Source: Elysia crispata
Taxonomy: Eukaryota > Mollusca > Gastropoda > Plakobranchidae
Assembly: GCA_033675545.1 (NCBI GenBank)
Contig: JAWDGP010003892.1
Location: 1,337,501 to 1,401,500 of the forward strand
DNA: 64,000 bases
Reading direction: 5' to 3'
Made by a program: the position numbers and the translations under genes. Shown piece by piece: positions 21,098 to 35,199 of the stretch; position 1 is the first letter of the stretch; each line of letters starts with the position of its first letter. A model generated the notes under the pieces. The model was not told where the DNA came from. It made no database searches and saw nothing but the letters and a program-made list of their open reading frames with translations.

Positions 21098-21853
21098 TTG
21101 TATGAGATAAAATCTTAATGCCTCTGAGATTTTGTTCTAAAAGCAATCAAACTTTTATTTCACGGTCCGCAGCCGAGCGGTACCATGGACAGCAGAACAT
21201 TATCAGAATTCATAAAATCAGTGAGGGTATGCAGGCTATGTTCAAGTGAAGAAGATTATGCTCAAAAGACTAAAAATGTCTCTTTCGACTTCATCCAATC
21301 ACACGCATTGGCATAATAATGTAAAATTGATCAAAATAATTCCACGAAGCCGAGGCAACATGTTGCCAAAGTCAGCAAAATTTAACACCCTACTTTCATG
21401 AAGGCATTAAAACAACGCCCGTTTCCAAAACAGAGAATGGCATGTTGGAAATAACCTAGTGCGCACTTATATATTTCAAAAGACTGAAAGGGATATGGTT
21501 GACTTGACACCAGCTTCTTGTCAAGAGCGCCAAAAGAACAAGTCTCAACAGCACCGCCTCTATATAACTATATAGTTTTGCACATCGATCTAATGCCTAA
21601 AATTAGACAATAAACCATTATATCGGCTAGATCCGGCTACCCATATCCGATTAGCCTCGAATAACATATTTCGAACCAGCGTCGACTCCCGAGTGACGCC
21701 AGCGTCTTAGACGAGAACCCTTACAGTATCCGATTACTTTGAACACGACGAAGCCGTCTTGAAAACAACGTGTCGTATAAGATTCGAGCACAACTAGGTG
21801 TACAGAGCTATAATTGCCAAGTTAGATACTCCCGCCAGACTGGCCAACGCAGC

Positions 21854-22607
21854 CATGCTTCATCAGGTGAAGGTCCTAAACCTTCTAGCCATGTTTAAAC
21901 AGGTGGAGGTCCTAAACCTTCTAGCCATGTTTCATCAAGTGGAGGTCCTAAACCTTCTAGCCATGTTTCATCAAGTGGAGGTCCTAAATCTTCAGGTCAT
22001 GTTTCATCAGGTGGAGGTCCTAAACCTTCTAGCCATGTTTCATCAGGTGGATGTCCTAAACCTTCTAGCCATGTTTCATCAGGTGGAGGTCCTAAACCTT
22101 CTAGCCATGTTTCATCAAGTGGAGGTCCTAAACCTTCTAGCCATGTTTCATCAGGTGAAAGTCCTAAATCTTCTAGCAATGTTTCATCAGGTGGAGGTCC
22201 TAAACCTTCTAGCCATGTTTCATCAGGTGAAGTCCTAAACCTTCTAGCCATGTTTCATCAAGTGGAGGTCCTAAACCTTCTAGCCATGTTTCATCAAGTG
22301 GAGGTCCTAAACCTTCTAGCCATGTTTCATCAGGTGGAGGTCCTAAACCTTCTAGCCATGTTTCATCAGGTGGAGGTCCTAAACCCTCTAGCCATGTTTC
22401 ATCAGGTGGAGGTCCTAAACCTTCTAGCAATGTTTCATCAGGTGGAGGTCCTAAACCTTCTAGCCATGTTTCATCAAGTGGAGGTCCTAAACCTTCTAGC
22501 CATGTTTCATCAGGTGGAGGTCCTAAACCTTCTAGCCATGTTTCATCAAGTGGAGGTCCTAAACCTTCTAGTCATGTTTCATCAGGTGGAGGTCCTAAAC
22601 CTACTTT
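21854..22607 (+). repeat. 36-bp minisatellite, about 21 copies
   Basis: The unit starts CATGTTTCATCAGGTGGAGG and ends TCCTAAACCTTCTAGC. The unit length is a multiple of three, so both strands stay open for long distances: MFHQVEVLNLLA repeats on plus and PPPDETWLEGLG on minus. One unit near 22230 is a base short, which changes frame. Variants (AAGTGG/AGGTGG; TTCTAGC/TTCAGGT) are spread along the array. No splice or start context supports translation. Confidence 0.95.
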
Positions 22608-24287
22608 CAGCTACTATCGTGTTTCGAACTATCCACGTCCTAAATCATTGCTCGTCATGACCAGCTCGATAATTACAGCGCCCATATACGATACCCCGGA
22701 AACAAGGTTCCAGAACAGGCAGTTTCTCACCCAAAGAAAAGCATTAACTTCTTTTCACAAAATTATGGCTTCTTTCTGGAAAGCAAGAAATGGGTAAAAC
22801 GCGTTTCTAGTAAATTCTTTGGGGTTTGAAAATAAAAGCGACAGAAATGGATGTGAGGAATTGCTTCAGGTCAAGTAAATCTTGGCTTTTACAGAACATA
22901 AGTTGCAGAGAAGAGAGGCATAATATAGCAGAAGTCTCGGCAAGGGCTAACACAGGCTTTCTTTTCCCATCAGAGCAACGTTTACGTAGCATATAATATT
23001 CCTCGCGCTCAGAACTAGTGGCTCGGGCTCTGTGTGAGTGTGTGAGTGTTTGCGTTTTGGTTTGTTTTTTTTTTGTTTTGTTTTTATTTTAAACCTTATT
23101 TGAAGCAATAAGTTAGTATGAAAGGATCATACCCGTTCAAGATATTCGTCCATGTTGAGACCATTTAGGCCAAAAAATCTCCTGCGTTCAGGTAGAATCC
23201 TATTTTAATCACAGGAACTTATCCATAGACATTTCGAATATAATTTTCATATTATAAAACTGAGTCATGAGATTACAGGGCAGACATATCAAAAGTTATA
23301 GGCACGCATAGCCCGAACACACAGAAGTACGGTTTGAAACTCAATATCTCCAAACAATGAAAGCAATTAACCGTGAACACATGTGGTGTTTCCCGTTTAC
23401 CATTCTCTAGTGGTATTATTGATATATTCTATGATTATCTTCAACCACCTCTGAATCTTGCTTTAAGTTTAATATGAGAACGATTTTTTTGAGACAGTAT
23501 GGCCGGCTGCACACGAGGTACAGATGCTTACTTCTTTCAAAAATGCCGTTTGAGCAGGAAAATGTCAACATGGAAACAGGATTCATAGGGTGGAATAAGG
23601 CATTCAGCACACGTTTCGCAAAAAGCGCAATGCCATAAGCTTATTAAGGTCTAGCAAATACCTTTTGTAGCCTAATCGTGACAAAAGAAGTCGATAAAGG
23701 ATAAAGGCAATTGAGCCAGAAAAATAAGGGACGGGAAAAAAAAATCTGCGTGCATAGCAAGCCAGAAGTAGGCCTAGTGTTAGCATGCCATTTGCTATCT
23801 TACTTTAATTGCCGGATTGGTAAGCTAAAAAAAAAATAAATAAAAGAATAGAGGAAACGAAAACCATGATGACTAGATCAATTACCCGTATACTCACAAA
23901 GCTCTGTCAATTCTATAAAACACGGTGAGATAAGAGCTCGCAAAATGATAAATTGTATCAATGCACTAAAACAATCTCTACCACTCACTTAAAAATACTA
24001 AATCAAAGAGTTAACTACAACTGCAGCGAGTAAACAAACAGTGTAAAAATGGAACTAGCCTCTGTCAATTACAAAGACAAATAAATCGTTAACAACGAAA
24101 TAAACCTGGCAATGCAGCAGAAGTTGCAGGGTGGGATACGCGCTCACGACAAAACCTTTCGCTGGTTTTACCTCCCCGTTTCTCCCTTTTTCATGACTAG
24201 AATCTTCTCTCTAAAGAGGCTAATGATTATGCATGAGAAGGAGCTTTTAACCTTTTAACCCTTCCAAATCACCTCTAAATTCAGAGT

Positions 24288-24288
<1 letters not shown>

Positions 24289-24374
<86 letters not shown>
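24289..24374 (+). repeat. (GA)n microsatellite
   Basis: Pure GA run after GTGAGTGA. Confidence 0.97.
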
Positions 24375-24376
<2 letters not shown>

Positions 24377-25611
24377 TAGTTCGGTTTATGACCATCCATT
24401 TCGCTTCATTTTTTACTCTAAGCAACATCAAAAAGCAACAAAGCAAACACATTAGCCTTCAGAGACCTGGGCGGTTAGGTACAATACGGTGCATCAGAAG
24501 AAATAAAATAAAAGAGGTTAAATTATGCTCCAGCTTTCATCCACTGATTGGCAGAGCACTTAGAGAGGAAACATGCTCGAAATTCGTTCTGCTACTCAAT
24601 AGTTGATTCGGTTTATTTGCGTCTCGCTAACTTCCGAGAATTCTATGGCAAAAAAGGGTACAGTAACACTTAAAAAAGGTAATTTACGAACAGTCCGACT
24701 CATTATTTTCACGATCAGGCCAAAAACTGATGAGACCTATAATATCTACCTCGATAAACCAATCAAGTGAAGCAAAAATAAGGAAAAAGGTAACACGGAC
24801 GATAAAAAAAGTTGAAGGTAACAAAAGATAAACAACTTTCAAAATCGATAGCTCCCTCATCCAGGATAACCATGGCAGAAATTGTTTGCCCATCTAAATG
24901 CTTTCATTCATTCATTCAATCACTCAGGGATAAAAAACAGACGAGTGAAACTGGACCGGTTCGATGTAACGGAACCTCTTTGATTTCTCGACAATTTATA
25001 CTGATTGAGGAATGCGTCCTTACAAATGCAGCAAGATTTTCTCGAAAAAAAAATGCAGAAGAGAATCGCCCCGGAACTTTCTGAACTTTAACCGAGTTCG
25101 GGGTAAGTACAGACAGATCGGCTAAAATATTGTGGAGATGATATTAAGAAAATCTTCCCTGCCAAAACTATTCTTACTTCGCGACACAGTATCAAAAAAA
25201 TTAAAAAGAAAACCAAAAATAACCAACAAGCGTTGACGACTGGTGCGATATTATGAAAAATAACATTTTTAATACCCGACTCTGTCTGATTAGAACAACA
25301 GGAAATTCCACCATTAATTAAAGCTGCGGGAAATTCCAGGGCCCTTAAAAACTACCATCCCTTAAAAATGCCTGAACGCCTTGCTCACGATATCCTCCCC
25401 AGTGCATGTATCTACACTGTCTTTTCTTTTTTCAAAACCACTCGATGGTAATCACCAAAAGTAGCCAATAAATATTCATGGGGAGTTGCCATTGGACCAG
25501 CTACAAGCCTCACTCTCCTCTACATCAATATTGCTGCCAAACAAATGAAGTAAAAGAAAACAAAAGTACCAAGAAATATTGTAGGGGTGGGGAGAGGTAG
25601 GGAGGGAGGGG

Positions 25612-25612
<1 letters not shown>

Positions 25613-25696
<84 letters not shown>
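25613..25696 (+). repeat. (GA)n microsatellite
   Basis: Pure GA run flanked by G-rich sequence on both sides. Confidence 0.97.
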
Positions 25697-25703
<7 letters not shown>

Positions 25704-26090
25704 AGGATTATGGAGAGTTTATAATGTCATTAGTTATTAGGCTTTCTCTGGAGCCAAACGATAAAAAATTCAAATGATTAACAGACAGGAGAAAATCGGT
25801 ATTTTTGAGAAATAAATTGAAAAAAAAAAAATCAAAGACAGGAATTGGAGACAAAGGCTTGGAAAGGGGTAATGTAAAGGGGGGGGATACCAAATTAGTT
25901 TTTAAAAATTGAGCAGAAATCTTTTTTTTTTTTCATGAAGACAAAAAAAAAGAGTTGCATGGGAACTAAACTTAATGCTTCTATCATTGTAACAACAAAA
26001 ATGACATTTTGTTGCGATTGTTTTTAATGTTGTTAATGATGATAATGAGTGATGATTATGATTAAACGATCATCATAATCTTAGTAATAC

Positions 26091-26130
26091 TACTACTACT
26101 ACTGCTACTACTACTAATAATAATAAAAAC

Positions 26131-26163
<33 letters not shown>
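26091..26163 (+). repeat. (ACT)/(AAT) trinucleotide tract
   Basis: ACT units followed by AAT units. Confidence 0.93.
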
Positions 26164-26164
<1 letters not shown>

Positions 26165-26231
26165 TATTACTTACATAAACAACTAGATGCAGCACCAACA
26201 GGTATTAAGAATGTTAATGCTGCCACCATCC

Positions 26232-26232
<1 letters not shown>

Positions 26233-26290
<58 letters not shown>
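26233..26290 (+). repeat. (ACT)n trinucleotide tract
   Basis: Nearly pure ACT units. Confidence 0.95.
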
Positions 26291-26291
<1 letters not shown>

Positions 26292-26367
26292 CCACTAGCG
26301 CATAAATAGGCTTTGGCTGTTAACTTGCAAATGTCAAGGTCAACTTGCAAATAAAAGGAACTTAGTA

Positions 26368-26391
26368 CCCCCCCCCCCCCCCCCCCCCCCC
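26368..26391 (+). repeat. Poly-C run followed by (CA)n
   Basis: More than 20 C, then CGTAACACACACACA. Confidence 0.95.
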
Positions 26392-26574
26392 GTAACACAC
26401 ACACACACAATTCATCGTAAAAGTTGGCAATATTGATATTAACTCATGCATTATAATCCTCAACTCAGGGGAAAGAAAGCAAAATAAAAATAAAAAAAAA
26501 TAAAAAACAAAACTAAAGGAAAAAAGAAAGAAAAAAACAACAACAACAAAAACAAACCGCTCATAATAATGGGA

Positions 26575-26770
26575 AACAAGAAGAAATACAAACACCATAT
26601 TAAATACAATGACTTCACTGACAACGAACACTGGACGCAGGAGGAGGATCCGAACCGGGCACTCCCAGACGCTGTGCTAATAATAGGACGGGGCCTGCCC
26701 GGGTGGTTATTTCGCGGTCGGGAATCCCCTCTGCCAAGCGCACTGATTTCAAATGGTGCTAGACTGTTGA
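26575..26770 (-). mobile_element. tRNA-like SINE
   Basis: On the minus strand an A-box-like TGGCAGAGGGG (26727-26737) is followed about 70 bases later by a B-box-like GGTTCGGATCC (26646-26656), then an AT-rich tail leading into TTG/T-rich sequence. A 23-base block at its 5' side (26742-26764) recurs at 2629-2651. The A-to-B spacing is longer than in ordinary tRNAs, and no cloverleaf is evident, so this is a tRNA-derived retroposon rather than a tRNA gene. Confidence 0.4.
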
Positions 26771-28114
26771 GCATGCACGTCTACCCACCACTGAAAACCA
26801 GGCGCCGGACGAGGTCAGTCAGGTCTGCCTTGCTCTTCTTAAAATGGATTTTATTTTTCATCTCTCAAATTTCTCGTGGAAAAGGTAAACATAATCTAGG
26901 AAGTAGACTGATGAAATTTAAAAAAATGTCCGACCCCACCCCACCCATTCAAAAAGAGGGAGAAAAAAAAAATTCCTTTCCCACTCGCAACTAGATATAT
27001 TTCAATTTTTAAAGATGGTGCTCCTATGCCGAAAGCTTTCCCCAGTAAGGCATCCCTATTTTCTCTTTACGTACTCACTAACAGAAGCACACAAGCGGCT
27101 AAAAGAAGCTATAGGGTATGTCGAACGCATTGGAATTTCATAGGAATCGATTATCTTGTAGAGGGATAAAACCACCATGGGTGACTACCAGGCTCCGGTC
27201 TGAGGTTGTACACGACATGAGCTTGCTGTTTGAAATATCACAACGCGGCCACCAAAATAGGCAGTTGAGCAGTCGTTTCAACTTAATGAAAATGCAGAGC
27301 TCACTCATCCCACTTATCGTCTATTCTTCCATAAAACAGTCATTTTTTTTGTTAACTTTTTATCCCAGTTATTATTAATTTTTTAAAACCATAATTGATC
27401 CTTTTTGTTCTCATGCCTAAGCTATATTACTTGCACCAAAAATCACGATAAATTTTAGACCAAGGAACAGGTTTTACAGGAATTTTGAAGCTGAACAAAG
27501 CTTGGTCCTTATTTTGAATGGTTTCGTCTCTCGGGGATTCAAATACCAGATCAAAGAGCAGAGGAAATAGGACAACAGCATCCATATAATTTTGTTACAT
27601 ATCCATTCCCTGAAAAAAGAGAGGTATAAAAGAAAGCGACAGAAACAGACGGATAGATAGATAGATAGATAGATAGAATATTAATATTACGATAATTATT
27701 CAGATCTCACGCAATAAATATTATTAATACGCTATTACGGTACAACATGCAAACACAATCATTTCCATGAATATCACGAAGCCTTATGCAACTACATTTA
27801 CGTAACGTTGAGAAAACAGAAACATTCACAATACGTACTAAAATTCGAAAAACAAACTTACTACTGCGTCGGCCAGTATTGCTTTATGCTTCCCATCGTT
27901 TTATCTATTTCCCGTCAATAGTCAAACCTAAAATTATTCGTAACTAACTGACTCAACAATACCTATATGAAAGTTTTCCGTGAAATACATGATAATCTTG
28001 TATGTAAACGAAGAACTTAGAAGTAGCAGTTTTCTACGACGAACCCAAGCACTCACTCGCATCACCACTACACGATACTTATTATCAGCCGATCTGACGA
28101 GACTAGCATCAAGA

Positions 28115-28118
<4 letters not shown>

Positions 28119-28155
<37 letters not shown>

Positions 28156-28168
28156 AAAAAAAAAAAAA
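28119..28168 (+). repeat. Poly-C run joined to a poly-A run
   Basis: About 27 C directly followed by about 23 A. Confidence 0.95.
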
Positions 28169-29866
28169 CAATAAAAAAAAAGAAAGAAAGAAAGGAAAAA
28201 AATTGGAAAAAAATGGTTTTGTCGTAATGTTCGAAACTTTCTATTTTCTAAAATTTTGACCGTTTAGCATAATCCATGATTTGTATGGGGAAAAAAAAGG
28301 AAAAAAGGCAAAACAAAACAAAAACCAAAAACAAACAATAAAAAAAAAATTGTTCACATTGAGAATCTAAACTAATGCATTTCCTTAATGTTCTTTTAAT
28401 AAGTCTTCTTCCAGGACTGTATGCCAGCCTGCCTTAAAGAAAAATTAACGATCTCATTTTGGGTCACCAACTTGTGGCATGAGCTTTTAAAGAGACTGAA
28501 TGCAAAAGTGCTATTATCGTGAATTTCTTTTTTTTTCTTCTTTTAATGTTTCAATCATTGTCCTGACGATTATTGTCATTTAATTTACTTCATTAGGATT
28601 GGAGCAGCGTTTGTTTACCAACTACAGAAGAGACTATAAATATTATATAAAAAAAAGTCATCGCCCTTTCATAACATTATACATAAATATAGAACTAAGG
28701 TATAAGCTGTATAATAAAATTATCGCACGAAACAGTGTGTAGCTACGAAGCTAGATCTCGTATTCACAGCAAAACCTTGCAAACAACACAGCACTGATTA
28801 AATATAAATTCTGGCTTCATCGCTATTACAACAGCAAACTTTGCTGACATCAGCGCACCCAAGACAATAGATCGTGTATATAGCAGATATGCATGCAATG
28901 CAATGCCAAAACAGTAGGTACTATCTCCTTATTAGATTGAATGAGTGTATTTTCTCTTTTGAAAGTGTGGGTGAGTGTTGGCGAGATAAAGGATGAGAGC
29001 GAAAACAAAGATGTGGGTGTACACTTTAAGCCACAAAATGTGTATCGTGCATGGAGAGCTTACAATTTGTAATCAGTTTGATGTTTTTTTTTTTTTTTCT
29101 TTCTTTAATTTTCTGAAATCTGAATAAAATATTATCAAGGCCAGCTTGAAGGGGATATGGCTGAATTAACGTGATATAAGATGAAAGCTGAAATATGCCT
29201 CCAGACTGAGGTATCTTGCCTTTGAGTGTATAATTACAAGATTCAGAATAACGGGGAACAATAATCATGAGGAAGTAGAAACTCATACAATTTCTGAACG
29301 CGTCTTGCTGTGGTCTGTCTAGTAAAATGACTTAATTTTTTTTTTCTTTCAGGAGTATCAGGTCTTTCTAACGGTGCGAAGCTAAAAGTGATGATATAAA
29401 AGGTATATCATTGGGGATAAAAAAAACTTGGCAAGGTACGTTTATGAATTTCTGTCATAGCATAGTATTATTACCAAGAGGGTCAAGCAGTAGAAAAGCG
29501 ATCCCTTTCGATCACTCCTATTATTCCTAATAATATTAGGAGCAGAAGAAAGTGGAAAGGGTGATAGGGTAAGGGAAAGCTAACCGAGAAACTGACATAT
29601 CTGAAGCGTATCGCACATAATGTAAAGAGAGGGTACCTGCTGCATAATTCAAGAGCATTAACTTAAAAAAAGAAAAAGAAACAAGAAAGTCTCTTGGTGT
29701 TGCAAATACAAGTTTAAAGGTTAAAAGTGTTCACGCGTTGTGATTTAATTACTTCTGTTGATGTGGGGATGGAATGAAGCAGGGCCATAGTTGCAGTAAT
29801 AATGGAAGAAATCTTTACAAGGGGCACTGCACAATAGCATAACACAGTGAAATTGGTTGATTGGCC

Positions 29867-29885
29867 CGTAGTGGTGGTGGTGGTG

Positions 29886-29916
<31 letters not shown>

Positions 29917-29932
29917 AGAATAAAATAATAAT

Positions 29933-29970
<38 letters not shown>

Positions 29971-29986
29971 CCACAACAACAACAAC

Positions 29987-30037
<51 letters not shown>
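29867..30037 (+). repeat. Serial trinucleotide tract (GGT)(AGT)(ACA)(AAT)
   Basis: Four different triplet arrays lie end to end, with a short AT-rich gap at about 29903-29924. Confidence 0.95.
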
Positions 30038-30249
30038 GATAATAACTCTTCAAACATGCACAAGGCTCACATAACAACCATAACCAAGGCACGCGTGCAC
30101 AAACGATCACGATAAACGTGGGTTCTAATAATTATTATTAAACACCATTGCCTGGCAGCTCAAAACACACATTATTAGCAGCATCACAGCGGGCGACACG
30201 CAAGCAGCTTCTACACAAAGTGCCACAACAGATCTAGATTGTGTTTTAC

Positions 30250-30471
30250 AAAGCATATACCTTGTCCATGATCGGGTCCAGCCGAGTCTTGACGCCCTCC
30301 TCTATTGGGGAGCAGCGCCCAAAAGGCACTCACACCTAAGCCGCACATGAGTGAGGAAACGAATAAAAGTAATTTAAATACATCAGTTTTAAAGTCTCAA
30401 GCTTTCCCCGTGAGGCAGATATGAATTTCCCTAAGGTGAATGAATAGAGTTTACCTTATCTTATCTTACAT
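30250..30471 (+). mobile_element. Probable retroposon 3' end with TTATC tail
   Basis: A moderately GC-rich block (CAGCCGAGTCTTGACGCCCT ... GCAGCGCCC) is followed by AGGTGAATGAATAGAGTTTA and the short repeat CCTTATCTTATCTTA. Such pentamer tails after an AATAAAGT-like sequence are typical of 3' ends of CR1/L2-group LINEs and their SINEs. No coding part is readable. Confidence 0.35.
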
Positions 30472-30658
30472 CATAGATGTAGATGCTTATTAAGTTGGGA
30501 GAAAGTTTGATTTAGCGCTGTGTGAATATAGAAAGGTAAAGAAGTTCGTTTAACAATATTATGTGGGTGTGGTCCTTTTTTCCAGGCCATTAAGATGAAA
30601 TGGTTGTTTTGTTTGAAGAGCAAACCTAGTTAAAGTTAGAGTGCAGGTGTGATAGTTA

Positions 30659-30801
<143 letters not shown>

Positions 30802-31340
30802 TCCATCATTGTAATATTCTTAGAACATTCAGAGATCATAATAAATTTTTTTTGTTTATTTTTTATTCCCATATTAACCATCCAATTACATTCTGTAGAA
30901 GTAAAACACGGATACACTTGAATTGAGAATGAAAATATTTCCCGCACATTCAAAATCTTCTTTGCAATCAAAGTCCCTGTCAACCTGCTTACTAAAGCGT
31001 CGGGTAAGAATCGAAAGATAAACCAAATTAAAAAGATTTAAAAAAAAAAAAAGAAGGAAAAGGAAATAGGCATCCACTTTTTTCTTTCACCATAACGAAC
31101 AAAGAGGACCACAGCAATTATCTCATTCAATATCCACGCTGTTTCGGCTTGACGTAGCATTCACAATTACTTGTTAAGTTCACTAATTTTTTTTTTTTGG
31201 CTTTGTTTTGTTTTTTTGCCTTTTTTTTTTAAATCCAGATTCTGTGGCCGGCAATACGTTAATTAGGTCTGTCGAGTGAGCGTTTTTTGAGCATTAATAT
31301 CTAGAATAATGTTTTCGATTTGTCCCTCTCCCCCCCCCCC

Positions 31341-31343
<3 letters not shown>

Positions 31344-31383
<40 letters not shown>
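31344..31383 (+). repeat. (CT)n microsatellite
   Basis: Short CT run preceded by a C run. Confidence 0.96.
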
Positions 31384-31386
<3 letters not shown>

Positions 31387-31576
31387 TCCCTTCTCGGAAA
31401 CGGAAGATCAGATCTAGCGAAAAGCCGAGTCATCCTCTTCTCCGCTTGTCCCTCTCAGCCGCTTTTTTTTTTATCTAGGTAGGTAAACGTGGGAGAGTTG
31501 GGATCCCCCGCCTCCAAAGTAACACAAACAGTAACAATAGCAGTATCAGCAACATTAGGGTAATAATAATAAATCG

Positions 31577-32200
31577 AACTGACAATCCATCCAACCGTAG
31601 ATGGCTGAGAGCAATAACCTGAACCCTCTACTGATCGACAATCGGCCGACGACGACGGTAACCAAACGTCGAGGTCCATCCAACCGTAGGCGATTTGACG
31701 AAGAACCCGAAACTTTTACTGATCGACAATCGGCCGACAATGACGTAAACAAAAGTAAAGGTCCATCCAACCGTAGACGACTTGACCAATAACCCGAACC
31801 GTTCACTGATCGACAATCGGCCGACGACGACGGTAAGCAAACGTCAAGGTCCATACAACCGTAGACGACTTGACCAATAACCCGAACCTTTCACTGATCG
31901 ACAATCGGCAGACGATGACGTAACCAAAAGTAGAGGTCCATCCAACCGTACATGGCTGGGAGCAATAACCCGAACCCTCTACTGATCAACAATCGGCCGA
32001 CGTCGACGGTAACCAACGTCGAGGTCCAACCAACCGTAGACGACTTGACCAAGAACCTGAGCCCTCTACTGATCAACAATCGGCCGACGTCGACGGTAAC
32101 CAACGTCGAGGTCCATCCAACCGTAGACGACTTGACCAAGAACCTTTTACTGATCGACAATCGGAAGACTGCGACAGTAACCAAAGGTCAAGGTCGCGGA
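31577..32200 (+). repeat. 88-bp minisatellite, about 7 copies
   Basis: GATCGACAATCGGC or a close variant recurs at about 31633, 31721, 31808, 31896, 31984, 32071 and 32152, giving a period of 87-88 (last step 81). CATCCAACCGTAGACGAC lies in each unit. The array is GC-richer than the flanks and keeps several frames partly open; nothing suggests a real protein. Confidence 0.93.
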
Positions 32201-32983
32201 CATCTCCGACGGGGGGGCGGGAGAAGTCTTTCGATTTTGTTATTATCAGATTTTTTTTTTAATTCCGGCGTTTAGATGACATTAAAAGGGATAAATCTCC
32301 ACCCACTACAATAATTATTATCTTCTGCCAAAAGAGCGGGTGAGATGGAGAGGAGGAAGGATTACTTAACGAGTAAAATGGGCGACGAGTACAGGGCTCA
32401 TTACTTTACATCTCGGCTCACGATTGTCGTCATTCTCACGTGTTCATCGAACTTATTTCCACTGCTTTCAAAAAATGATAACGGGTATAATATTTGGTGC
32501 CGAGCCGCGAGTATCTATCTACCTTTTCTGCAAAATCTTTTACAATGAATGCATACCAAGAGATTTTTTTTTTCTTCACAATTCAGGAATTTTTGAGTGC
32601 AAATCGGAACGCCGAAAAAATCCTAGCAGTCTTATTTTATCGTTTTATTAACATAAATATTATCAAACACATGGATCTTGATACAATGCTGTTTTCATAT
32701 TCATAACATTCTGCACACATCAAAAAAAAAAAAAATCTTTTGTAACATACTTTTAACTTGAATACTACTACTACTGCTGCTGCTGCTGCTAATAATAAAA
32801 GTCTAATCAAATATTTATGCATCGATTCAAAATGCAACTGATAAATTAACGAAAGAATACACATATAACATTTTTTAAAATTTTTCTCTCTCTCTCTTTT
32901 TTTTTTTTTGATTTAATTTCAGACAAAACTCGTACTGGAAAAAAAAAACCCAGTAGCTACGGTTTAAAAAATTTTTTTCCAGC

Positions 32984-32984
<1 letters not shown>

Positions 32985-33014
<30 letters not shown>

Positions 33015-33025
33015 CCCCCCCACAA

Positions 33026-33103
<78 letters not shown>
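32985..33103 (+). repeat. Poly-C run then (CT)n
   Basis: C run of about 28 with a CCCACCC break, ACAAACC, then pure CT from about 33028. Confidence 0.96.
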
Positions 33104-33107
<4 letters not shown>

Positions 33108-33505
33108 ACACACACACCCTTCCTTTTTTTTTAAATGTGTGTATGTGGAGGGATGCAATAATTATATGAAAATGAGTGGAAAGGATGAAAATATGATCGA
33201 TCCGCAAACTGCCTCGGGGAAAATCAAGTGCGGTGACTGGAGAGCAGAAGGGTTAAAAAAAAAAAAAACAACAGAAAGTCGAAGAATGCTTGAAGCCTCG
33301 TACGTCCACTCATCAAAATGCGTCATCGCACGTCAAAAAGCTGGAATGTAATGTACATAATGCCTGACAATCCAACTGATTCAGCGGTGAACACTGACCC
33401 AGGCGTAAGTGAATGTCGCTGGCATCAGTCAATCTGGTCACTACAGACTATTGATGACACTCTAGAGAGTCTGAGTTATTGTTTGCAACCCCCCCCCCCC
33501 CTCCA

Positions 33506-33509
<4 letters not shown>

Positions 33510-33589
<80 letters not shown>
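33510..33589 (+). repeat. (CT)n microsatellite
   Basis: Pure CT run shortly after a C run. Confidence 0.97.
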
Positions 33590-33590
<1 letters not shown>

Positions 33591-33999
33591 GCTTCATAAC
33601 CCATAGCATGGAATAAGACAAAATGTGTGGTAGTATTTTACTGCGAGAAAGAGTGGATGACGTGTGCGGTGGTGACGGTAGTAGAAGTACCTAAGAGAGG
33701 TCAATTGAATAATTATAATAATAACAATTAACGAATGATGGAAGTATCTAATCAAATGTCACGATTTGCTAGCGGCGGTCCGGCGGCTATTGCGTGAGTA
33801 AGCATGCAGATAGAGTGACCAATGCCCGTCGCACTTTTCAACGACTCAACCGACCAAAACGGTCTGTAAAAAGTTCGATATGCGTGAGTACAATAATAAT
33901 ACGTTTTAAATTTAACATACACAATAGCTGACGCGTGCGCTCAAAAGGAGGGTAAGACTAAGAAAAGAGGTAGGATGCAGCGTGAGCAGCTAAAAGGAG

Positions 34000-34007
34000 A
34001 GAGAGAA

Positions 34008-34082
<75 letters not shown>
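34000..34082 (+). repeat. (GA)n tract at the 3' end of the LINE
   Basis: GA run that stops exactly where the LINE's (GATT)4 tail begins. Together with 34984-35153 it appears to be one tract split by the insertion. Confidence 0.97.
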
Positions 34083-35156
<1,074 letters not shown>

Positions 35157-35199
35157 AGTTTCAAAATAAGCGACGTATCAGAGAATTCCTCGGCTGAAG

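Larger units (their letters stand above)
18038..21853. other. Repeat-rich stretch, no gene seen
   Basis: AT-rich with T and A runs, AACC/AACA short repeats near 18930 and the tracts listed separately. Confidence 0.5.
22608..26574. other. AT-rich stretch, no gene seen
   Basis: Only simple repeats and short unsupported frames were found. Confidence 0.5.
26771..30249. other. AT-rich stretch, no gene seen
   Basis: Contains a short (GATA)n at about 27656-27676, the C/A homopolymer pair and the serial triplet tract. No coding support. Confidence 0.5.

Noticed and set aside
21798-22660. Repeat-protein gene
   Set aside because: The frames follow from a 36-bp unit being a multiple of three; both strands are open and a unit-length change shifts frame.
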